64,000 nucleotides of DNA from JBCDHN01 sp964351855 (GTDB lineage Bacteria > Verrucomicrobiota > Verrucomicrobiia > Verrucomicrobiales > DEV007): assembly GCA_964351855.1 (NCBI GenBank), contig CAYGQD010000004.1, forward strand, positions 19,882 through 83,881, in the 5' to 3' direction. Below are positions 43,101 through 55,100 of this stretch, piece by piece. Each line of letters begins with the position of its first letter. Positions within the stretch are counted from its first letter, which is position 1. The notes under the pieces were generated by a model. The model saw only the letters and a program-made list of their open reading frames with translations. It was not told the DNA's origin and did no database searches. A program made the position numbers and the translations under genes.

Positions 43101-46100
43101 ACGACCTCTACCGGCGGCGAGTTGACTGCGACTAGTGGTGGAGGTGTGACGGTTGGAGGAACGGCATCCGCCACGACGTTTAGTGGAACGGTAACGGCTC
43201 TGGAGACGTTTTTCCGAAACGACGAGAATATCAGCTACCTTCACAGCGTTGCCGGAACGGTTGGAAATAACGCGGATACGATTACGGTTACGGTTGATGA
43301 TGGAATTGCCGCCACCACCGCCGGAAGCGTGAACGTGCACGTTGGAGAGAGCTTCCAGGAAGGCGTTTCGCCAATTGGAACTTACGCCACGGGAGCAACC
43401 TATATTCGCAGTGGGGGCGGCAATGCAGACGCTAATTTCAACTCCGACCCGGATAACGAGATCATCGTGGGACGTTCCAGTTCAGCGCTGCGGGCGTTGC
43501 TGGAGTTCGATTTGAGTTCGTTCCCTGCGGGGACCGTTGCCCAATCCGTTGAACTGGCCCTGACTAGTTATGGCGGAGGAGCGGGCTCGAACTTTGATCT
43601 CAACGTCTACGAATACGGTTTCGACTTTGATGAAACGACGGCAACGTGGAATGCCCCGGGATCCGGTGATGGAACCGCTGGGGGCACGTTTGGAACCCTC
43701 CTGACAACGGTCTCGGTCGATGGCACTACCGGAGATCAGGCCTACAGCTTCCGAAATAGCGCCGCCTTTGTTACCGCTGTCAATAATGCCTTGGCCGCCG
43801 GCGACGACACGCTTCGATTGATCATTGCTGCACCAGGTGACACCGGGGCAGGTGCCGAGTTCATTCGGTTCCGCAACGACGAGTTTACCGGAGATCCTTC
43901 GGATCGTCCCAAGTTGACGGTTACTCCGCTGATTGCGCCGGAGATCAACGTAACGGATAACGGTGGTGATGACATCGCAAGTGGTTCGAGTGCTGCTTTA
44001 GCCCTTGACACCGACTTTGGTACCGTAGCGGAAGGAACCGCCAATATCGCGAGAACGTTCACGATTCAGAATTTGGGAACCGAAGAACTGGATCTGATCG
44101 GGACTCCGCTGGTTTCGATTTCCGGTTCTGGCGATTTCACGATCACGCAGCAACCCGCGACCGATCCACTCGGTGTTGGCGTAACAACAACCTTCGAAAT
44201 CACCTTCGATCCCACCACTGTCGGCACTCAAAACGCTACCGTCACGATCGAGAGCGATGATTCCGACGAAGGAACCTATACCTTTGATCTAACAGCGGTC
44301 GTCACCGACGCAACAGCACCTTTGGTCAATGGAGCAACCAGCCCGGCGGACGATGCGATCGACGTTGCGGTAGCGACCGACTTACAGATCACGTTTGACG
44401 AGAATGTTCAGAAAGGTTCTGCGGGCAACATCACGATTCATCGCGCAACTGACGATGTTGTTGTGCAGACCATCGCGATCACGGATACCGCCGTCTCAGT
44501 ATCTGGATCGACAGTGACGATTGATCCTGCCGATCTCGCTTTCTCCACAGAGTTCTATGTGCTGATCGATTCTGGCGCGATCGAGGATTTGGCAGGAAAC
44601 GACTTTGCCGGTATTTCCGACAAGGCGATTTGGTCGTTTACGACCGCTTCCTCCTTCATTCCGGCATCGGCCATTGATGACAGCGCAGCAGCAACTGAAA
44701 ATGGTCCGCCGTCAATCATCACCGTCCTTTCGAATGACAGTGGAGCCGGGATCCGACTCGATGGATCAAGCCTTCCGGCTACTTCTGCACAAGGAGCGAC
44801 CATTTCGTTGGCTACCACGGATTCGTTGACTTCGGTCAATCTCAGCAACGATGTGCTGGTCGATGTGACCCTCGTTCGTTCCGGGACCAGCGTAACCTAC
44901 ACCGAAGCTGAATTGGTGGGCGTAACGGTGGTTGCCTACAACGATGCAGGGGCTTCGAATTTACTTACGGAATCTGGTGCCGGGGCTCCAGCAACAGGAA
45001 CTCGGGCTGCACTTTTGGAAGACGACAGGGTTGATACCGGACTCATCAATTCAGATTCGATTACCTTGGAGTTGGGCCAGTTTGTTCGTTCAGCGATTTT
45101 ATTTGAGATTGATCCCGCTGGGACAGGAGATGATACCGTGCCAGTGCAGGTGAGTTCCGACGGGATCACCTTCGTCAATCTCGGCACTCAAGGACCAAGC
45201 GGGTGGGTTGAACTAACGACCGGAAGCGCGGTTACTTATCGGACCCATTCGACCGGAAATGTGACGGATTTGAATGAGTTGGAAAATGCTTCTGTGACCG
45301 TTGGGGCCAACAATAGCCAAGACCTTTATGGAAGAGTGATTTCCTCTGCCAACCCATTTAAGTTCATTCGGGTTGCCCAAGGAAACGGGGTGGACCCAAG
45401 CTATATAGCGGGAATCCCGGATGCCATTGCCTATGCTCCAGACACGACGGCAGCCTTCGAGTCGTTGAAAGGCGGCACGGCGGGCTCGGATAGCTTCACC
45501 TACCAGATCGTCGATTCCGCTTCGGGAACGGACACCGCGACGGTGAATGTGTCGATCACCGGCGTCGAAGATCCGACGAACGTTAGCGGTGAAAGCTTCC
45601 TTGCTGGTGAAGATGCCGAGTTTGTTGCGGCAGATGGTTATCCTTCTGGGGTCCAGGCTGATAGCCCCTTGGTATATTGGCAGCTCGGCGAAAGCGCTGG
45701 CGACAAGAGTGGGGGAGGGACGGCAACGAACTTCGGAACCTTGGGCGCAATTGGCGATGGCACCTATCAGGGTGTTGTGGGCGACGTAGCAGATACCCAA
45801 ATCACGAACAGTTCAGGAGCAAGCTTCGGAACAACCACAGCCAGTGGAACAACGGGCGATGCGGTGGGTGTCGAATTTACCGGCGGAGATTTCCCGACCT
45901 CCGCCTTTACTCTGGAAGGGTGGTATCGCGGTGACCTCGGCAGTCAGCCGGCTCAACCCGCGATTTTCTCCTACGATGCGCCTAGCGGCAATGGGAATGA
46001 GGTGATGGCTCTGTTCAATGTCGCGTCAGACACCGCTCTCAGTATCTTCGTCAATGGGATCCAGCATGATACGGACATTACCAAAACCCAGCTTTTTGAT

Positions 46101-49100
46101 AGCGATTGGCACCACTTCGCGGTGACTTGGGATAATACGGGTGGGGATCTCAAGGCGTATCTCGATGGTGCCGAAGTTTGGACCAAAACGAATGTGTCTC
46201 CAGGTGAGACGCTTGCGAACAATGGAACGTTCATGCTGGGCCAGGAGCAGGATGTGCCTGGAGGCGGCTTTGGGGATACCCAGAAATACGTCGGAGATAT
46301 CGATGAATTCGCGATTTATGGGGCCGCATTGGATTTGACGCAGATCCAGGCCCACTACGCATTGCGCAACGGAGCAAATTTGCTGACCAATGATGTCGAT
46401 TTGGATGATACGCTAGCCGTCACGGCTGAGACCATAACATCAACCCTTGGTGCAACCGTGACGTTGAACTCGGACGGCTCCTTTGTTTATGATCCGACGG
46501 GATCCGTCGATCTTCAGGGGCTGGGTGCGGGACAAACTGCGAACGACACGTTCAGTTACACCGTTACCAACGGCAGCGATGGCGATCAGATGGCTACCGC
46601 GACGATGGTCGTTATTGGAGCGAACGACGCGCCGACGATCAGTGGCGTGGCTGCGAGCGCGACGTTCACGGAAGGTGCTGCTGCGGTAGTCGTTTCACCA
46701 GCGATTACGATTTCCGATCCCGATACAAACAATCTGGCAGACGCAAATGCTGATGCAGGTCCAGATCCTTCCCAAATGGTGGCGACTGCTACGATTACCT
46801 CCGGATTTGCGAATGGAGAAGACCAGCTAGCGGTGGGCGCAGGGGTGAGCGCCGATTTGAGCGTTGCGGTGAGCCCGGACGGAAGCACGGTTTCGATAAC
46901 CGCTTTGAATTCCAATGCGACGATTGCGGATTTTCAGGACGCGCTTCGATTGGTTACCTTTGAGCATACAGGTGACAATCCGGATGGCGCGATCACCCGA
47001 AACGTAGGCTTCACATTCAGTGACGGCGAGATTCTTACCGGCGGTCCTCTCAATATCGCCACGTTCGATTTCAATGACGGCAATACCACGGTTGACTCAA
47101 CTTCGTCAGCCTTGAGCGTCAGCAGTATTACCCCTGGAATAGGAGTTGATCGATTCCTGGTGAGTCAGCCGACAACTCCAGCACCTGGATATGCCTCCAA
47201 TGTCCTGCGAGTTTCTCCATCCGTAGCCACACCTGACACGGCAGCAGCGATTGCCGATGATACCTACCTGGAGTTCACGGTTGGAGCGAATTCACTCACT
47301 TATTCTCTGGATAGTCTCACGTTTGATCTGGCACGGGGAGGTTCCGGTGGCACGCGGGGATACGCGGTAAGGTCGAGTGTCGATGGCTTTGCCACTGATC
47401 TGGCGGCTGAATCGAACGTGGCTACCACGTTCACGCGTCCCAACCAGAAGACGGTTGATGTTGATCTCTCAGGCGCAGCGTTTCAGGGGCTGACAACAGA
47501 CCTCACATTCCGGGTTTATATCCATACACCGGCGGCGAGCAACGAAATGGATTTTGATAACGTGGTGCTGACCGGATCAATCGGGACGACGACGGGCACT
47601 GACATTACTCTGATTCCGGTGAATGATGATCCGACTCCTGTAGCGGATACGGCAACAGCGACCGAGGACGGAAACACGATTTACGTGTCCGTTTTGGGCA
47701 ATGACTCGGATCCTGAGGGCGACAACCTGACGATTGATCCAACCAGCCTGACGACGAGCGCAAACGGGGCGACGCTATCATTGCGCGGGGAGGCGACTGC
47801 GATTGAGAATGTTAACGTTACGACCGATGCGAGTAACAATGTCATTTTGACTGACCTAACGGTGACCCAAGACGGGCAGTCCGTGACCTATGCGGCAGGC
47901 GATTTGGTAAACATCGATCAGATCGATTTCATCAAGGGCTCTTTCGGTGGAACGAACTTGCTGATCAATCAAGGTGGGACCGCACATACGGCTGGGGACC
48001 GTTCAACGCTGGCTGAGGACGATAATTTCTCGACCGGCCTGATCAACGCTGGAAGCGTCGGCGTGTTTGGTCAAACCGTGAAATTTGATCAGCCGATTTC
48101 ATCTGCCCTCTTCTTTGAATTGGGCGGAAGTGATCAAATTGATGTCCAAGTGAGTTCGGATGGAGTGGATTGGACCTCCACGCAGCAGTTCGGCAGCTAT
48201 ACGCCGAGTGGAATCAATGCGGTTTACGATACCGTTGCGACAACAAGTAACATCAATTCACTGGCAGACCTTGAGGCTAGTAATTTGGGGACTCCAGGTG
48301 GAAGCAGCAGTGCGGCTGTCGGCGGCCTGATCATTGGTGCTTCCGATTTTGGGGTTGGTTCCTTCATCTATATGCGTTTCGGGGGCACGAGCACGGGAGT
48401 CGATCCCTTGATCATCAAAGGGATTTCCACCCAAGTGGCTTACAATCCGACATCTGCGGGGTTGGACACGATTGCGGCGGGCGATACGTTGAATGACACG
48501 TTCACCTATCGGGTGATCGATGGAAATGGCGGCGAAGCGACGGAAACGGTCACTGTAACGGTGACGGGAATTAATGATGCTCCGGTGGGCAGTGATATTG
48601 GCTTGCCGGTGGTGGCTGTGAACGATGCCGATCCTTCAGGAACGACAGTCACAGCCCTCTATGCCAGCGCTGGCTTTAATGATGTGGATTTCACGGACGC
48701 CATTGGGGGTGTCGCAATTACCGCCAATGCGGCGACCGCAGGAGAGGGCATCTATCAATACTCCACCGACGGTTCGACGTGGACGGACATTCCCACCAGC
48801 GGGTTGGCAGATTCAACCGCATTGTTGGTTGGGAATACCGCGCAATTGCGATTCTTGCCCGCTACCGGCTACGACGGGAATCCAGGGGCTTTGACGGTGC
48901 GGGTTCTCGACGATAACTTTGGTGCGATCACGACGGGTACCACTGCCGATGTGAGTTCCAATGCAGGCCAGACATCAATTTCTGGAGTCACGAGCGAAAT
49001 CGTTGGCGCAGTAGCTTCCCTGATCACTGACGAGAATACGCCGATTGATATCACTGATTACTCAGATGTTGTCCGGATCGACGGTGTTCCCATTACCCCG

Positions 49101-52100
49101 GGCCAGACCGTGAATCTTGTGGGTGGTGATGGTTCGGTAACGCTAGGGATCGATGGAAATACCCTGACTTACGATCCTACCATCGACCTCAATGGTCTGA
49201 ATACTGGGGAGTCTCAAGGCGTTTCGTTTCAAGTCAGCACGCAAAGCACCGGTAGCTTTGCCGGGATCGCAGAAGATAGCTTTTTGACCTCCTCAGCGAC
49301 GGATGGCAACGCGACTTATAAGGACGATGTCGGGTTCAATATTGGCGCGGGTGAAGACCTTGCCAATCGCAGTGTCGTGAATGGGACGACCGGTTTCACC
49401 GCGAACTGGACTGGTTCCGGAACATCGATCATTCGGGCCCAGAATGTGGGGCTTGAGCACTCGCTGCTTGGTGAGGAAGAAGACGGAGCGGTTAAGTTTC
49501 GCCGGGATTTCAACCGCAGTAACGAACGGACCGTGGATACCGTCCCGGCTTCCTCGACCTATTACATGAGTGCGTTGCTGGAAGGTGCCGTCAATGACGG
49601 GAACGTGAATCGGATTTCAGCGGGATTCGCCGATGGTTCGGTAGCGAATGATACGACCTATAACCAATCAACGGGCGTTCATCTTGGCTTCAGTGGAACT
49701 GATATCGTCGTCTTTGCGGGGAACCAGCAATACAGCCTAGTATCCAACTACAATGTCAACGAAACCTACTTGGTGGTTGCGGAACTGGCGGTCGATGTCG
49801 CTGGAAATGAAACCGTGAACGCTTGGTTTGCGACGGAAGGTGACTCAACGTTAACTCAGGGCGTAACCAATGAATCGGTCGAAGCTTTTGCGAGCACTGC
49901 GGATATCGGAGTTCTTGAACTCGTGGCAAACGATAGCGGCAATGGAGGTGTTTTTGACGACTATAACCACGTCATTGACGAAGTTCGTTTGGCGACGTCA
50001 ATGGCTGATCTCGGCGTCATTTTCGGATCGACGGAGACTGTGAATATCCTTGTTACCGGAATCACGGAATCCGCAACCGCACCCACTGCGGACATTACGG
50101 ACGTTGCTCCAGATCCGAGGAATACCAATGCAGGAACAGTCCAGGTGACTTTCGATCAGAATGTGACGGGAGTAGACATTTCAGACTTCAGCCTCACCCG
50201 CGATGGCGTGGCGGTAGATATAAGTGGCCTGAGCGTAACGCCGATCGATGGGGCCAACTACTCGATTGATTTGAGCACGGTCACAGGAGGCGATGGAGCT
50301 TACACCCTCAGATTAGTGGCTTCGAGTTCCGGAATCCAGAATGGAGGTAGCGAGGCTCTGCAAACCGATGCGCTGGACGTTTGGGTAACGGAAACGATTG
50401 CGCCAACGGCATCCATTTCCGAAGTATCTCCAGACCCCAGAAACGCTGCAGTTGGGACGGTTACGATCACGTTCAGTGAAGACGTTACGGGTGTTGATAT
50501 TACCGATTTCAGTCTGACGCGCGATTCGGGTAATATCGACATCAGCAGTTTGAGCGTCACTCAAGTGGATGCTCAGACCTACACGCTGGATCTCAATAGT
50601 GTGACGGCGGCGGAAGGAGCCTATGAATTGACGCTCAACGCGAATGCGACGATCGAAGACACGGCTGCGAATGCAATGACGGTCGATGCAACTGAGGTGT
50701 GGGATACGGACACCACCGCGCCCGTTTTTCAGAGCATCACGAGACAGACCCCGGCAACTTCCATTACCAATGCCGACTCGGTCATCTTCCGCGTTACCTT
50801 TAGCGAAGATGTGATCAATGTGACTCCGGCAGATTTCTCCGTTTCAGGTTCGACCGCCACTGCTACCAGTGTGAATGCGGTTTCCGGGACCGTGTATGAT
50901 GTCACGGTCTCCGGCGGCGACCTCGCCGAATTGAATGGCCCGGTCGGTCTGGACTTGGCAGGTGCTCAGAATATTGATGATGTGGTTGGCAATGATCTTC
51001 CTGCGGGGGAACCGGCTATCGATGAAACCTACATCGTCAACAACGGTCCGGCTTTTGATGACGTGACCGTTACGGTTCCGTCCGGTGAGGCGGGCGTGGT
51101 TCATACCGTATCCGCGACCGATTTGGATGGGGATACCGTCAACTATTCGATCGTGCCGGGAGGAGATGGTGCGCTCTTCACTATTGATGCAGTCAGTGGA
51201 GAACTCACCTTTATCACGCCTCCTGACTACGCGAACCCGGCGGATGCAGGGGGTGACAACCAATATGACGTCACGGTGAGGGCTATAAATGTAGACAACG
51301 GAGCCACACCAACCCGTGACCGAGTCGTTACCGTGTTGATTTCCAACACAGAGTATGAGACGACCGAGGACGACACTCCAATAATCGTGACCCCTGGCAC
51401 GCCGACACTGATTGATGGTGTGGCGATTACTGAGGGAGGGCCTGCCGTTCCCATCGTGGGAGGGAATGGTTCGGTATCGCTGAATGGTGGAGTCCTGACC
51501 TATGATCCAACTGTCGATTTCAACAATTTGGCAGAGGGAGATTCAGAAAGCTTCGAGATCACGGTTACCGGCGACGCTCCATCGTCAGTTCTGCAGGACG
51601 GTGTCACTAACGTGTTTACGGGAAATACAGATGGTTCCAATCAGGTAACCCTGACGGGGACGAGCATCAGCGCGTCGAATTCCAACCGTCTCCTCGTTGT
51701 GAGTATTGCCGCGGAAGATGCCCAAGCGTCGAATCCAGACGCCAGCGTGACTTCGGTTACCTATGGTGGGCAGTCACTCACCTTGCAGGCTGAAGCCAAA
51801 GGTGACGTCGATGGGCGGTTAGGCGCCGCATGGATTTTTACTCTGGACGATGCTGGGATCGTAGCCGCAACTGGGACGGATATCGTCGTGACATTCGACA
51901 ACGATATGAGCGGTGGAGGAGAGGGCGTTATTGTCGGAGCGACGAGTTTCTATAACGTCGATCAAACCACTCCCATCGGAGCGACGGCGACTCCGTTCTA
52001 TGAAGGGGGGGACCCGGTCGCTGCCAGCGTCAATATCACGACAACCCAGAACAATTCGCTGGTATTTGGGTCAATGATGTTCGGTGGACCTGTTGGAGCA

Positions 52101-55100
52101 GCAAACGTGGCGACCTCCGCAGATGTGCTATATCACGCTGATGTGAATTCAGATCCCCAAGGTTCTGCCTTGTCGTTCACCGCTCCCACAGCCGGGACTC
52201 AGACACTGAGCTTGAGTTGGCCGTCTTCCTCGTTCCGAGCTGCGTTGGCGGCAGTGGAAATTATTGGTGCACCGGAGACGTCGATTTCGATTACCGTAAA
52301 CGGTAAGAATGATGCGCCGGTGGGTGGAGATCAAACCCTTGCTTCGATCAATGAAGACGACACGAATCCAGCGGGCACGGCCTTATCGGCGATGTTTACG
52401 GGAGGCAATTTCTCGGACGTCGATAATGGGGCGAGCTTCAGCGGAGTTGCGGTGACAGGTAATGCCGCGACGGCAGCACAAGGAGAGTGGCAATACTCGG
52501 CAAATGGTGGAACGACATGGACCGCCATTGGCATCACGGTCAGTGATTCTGCAGCCGTGTTGTTGGATGCCGCGTCGCAAGTCAGGTTTGTTCCCGGGGC
52601 GAATTTCAGTGGAACACCGGGAGGTCTCTCGGTTCGAGTGCTGGACGACACCTTTGCGTCGGCTTTTACCACGGCTGGAACTGAGCAAACCGCTGATGTC
52701 AGTGCGAATGGTGGTGACAGTGCCGTTTCGGGAACCGCAAATACGATTTCGATCAGCGTGGTTGCCGTGGCTGATACCCCTTCCTTGGCGGTGTTCGCCG
52801 CAAGTGGTGCGGCGGATTCGGCAATTCCTCTGACGATCACGGCGGCCCCGGCGGATGCGGATGGGTCGGAGGCGTTGGACGTCGTGATTTCGTCAATTCC
52901 TGTTGGAGCGACCGTTCAATATAACGATGGATCTCCTCAGAGTTTCACGGCTGTAGCAGGCAATACCGAAGTGGCGCTCTCGGGTACTACCCAAGTGATC
53001 CTGGATACTCTGACGATTACGCCGGTTCCCAATGATTCGACTAATTTCTCCCTCTCGGTCAACGCGACGGCAACCGAGACCAATGCCGATAGCGCGAGTG
53101 TCGGAACGCTGGCGCTCGCCGTTACCGTCAATCCCGCCGTCGCCATTTCTGGAGCTATCACGGGAAATGAAGGGACTCCCGTTAGTCTTTCCGTCACCGG
53201 AACCAGCGGGGCCACGTTCGCTTGGACGGTGACCAAGGACGGGGTTTCCTTTGCGACAGGAACGGGCGCGTCGATTGACTTCACTCCCGATGACAACGCC
53301 GTTTATCAGGCCACGGCAGTCGCCACGGATGCGGATAGCGACACAGGAACGGCCACTCACACGGTCACGGTGAGCAATGTGGACCCAACTCTGGCGATCA
53401 CTGGTGCAACCACGGCCAATGAAGGAGACGCCGTGAGTCTAACGGCCTCTGCGGTCGATCCTGCGGGCGTCAACGATGCACTGACCTACAGCTGGTCGGT
53501 GACGAAGGATGGCAGCGCGTTCGCATCGGGAACCGGGACCACGATCAACTTCACGCCGGATGACAACGGCAGTTATGTCGCAACCGTGACGGTAGTGGAT
53601 GACGATGCGGGAACGGACACGGAGACCCACAACGTCACTGTCAGTAATGTAGCTCCCACCGTTGGAATCGCCGGAGCGACGACTGCGAATGAAGGTGATG
53701 CCGTTAGTCTGACCGCTTCGGCAACGGATCCCGCCGGGGTCAATGATCCTTTGAGCTTTGCTTGGTCAGTCACGAAGGACGGCTCGCTCTTCAGCAGTGG
53801 CACGGGAACAGCCGTTGATTTCACGCCCGATGACAATGGAACCTACGTCGCCTCGGTCACGGTGACTGATGGAGATGGTGGTAGCACCGTCGAGACCCAA
53901 ACGGTAACTGTTGCCAATGTTGCTCCGGTGGTCAGCGATCTGATCGTGACGGTAAATGGCGATACAGGGACGGTGACGGGTATTTTGACAGATCCAAGCA
54001 GTGCGGATTCGTTCGTCGCGACGATTGACTGGGGCGACGGCGTGATTGAAACGGTGAACGTCGGTCCAGGATCTGCTGGCTCCCGCCCGATTTCCTTCAA
54101 CCATACCTACGCAACTTCGCCAACGACTCCGCCTGCCATCACGGTGGGAATTGAAGACGATGATTCAGGGACCAGTGCCCCGGTTTCGCCGGAAGGCCTG
54201 CTCTCGACACCGGGAAGTCTATCCGGAGCACCGGGAGCCGCCATCCCGCTCGAACTGACGACGGTTCTCGGTGGAAACAGCATGACTGTGACCCTGAGCA
54301 GTCTGCCGGAAGGAGCGATCGTTGAAGGGGATGATCCGGCCCTGGCCGGTGGATATACCGCCGCGCCCGGAGCCGATTCCGTCACGATTTCGAATCTGAA
54401 CAATCTTACGATCACCTTCCCGGGTGCAGGAGCGACGTCCTTTGGAATTCAAGGAACTGTCTCGGATGGCGGAGGAGTCATTGGGACCACTCAGTTCATT
54501 ACGCTGGGGAGTTCGGTCAATAGTCCCGCTTCATCTTCCCCCGCCGCGACGACACCAACGCCTCCTGCACCGGCAACTCCGCAGCCGCCCCCCCCTCCGC
54601 CGGTGGATCCGGTCGAAACCATCGTGCCGGTGACGGAGTTCACGACCGAGTCTCCGCGGTTGGCTGGACTCTTCAACTCGTTCCAAGGCCAGTCCTCTGA
54701 CTTTGGCTTGAGCACTCAGATTTTTGTCGGATTTCAGGTGACTCCAGTTGGTTCCGGTTCCGGTGGGCAGGCACCTGAGCCTGGGGGACAGGTGGCTCCG
54801 AATCGTCCCTTTGGAGGCGATAGTCCGCTGGCAGGGCTTCCGCCGCTCACCACCCTGACCCCGATTTTCGCCGGAATTGCTCCGCCTGGAACCTACGTGC
54901 AGATCGAAGTGATTACGGCTGGAGGTTCCAGCGTCAGCCAAAGTGCGTTCGTGGACGCTTCTGGGAACTGGCTGCTCAGCTTCGACCAATTCGGCAGCGA
55001 TCGCCCGATGGAAATCCGGGTCACCTATACCCCGGCGGTCATAGGAGGCCTCGAGCCGGAGCGTCGTTCCGTGAGTTCTCTGAGCTTTTCGGGTGCAGGA

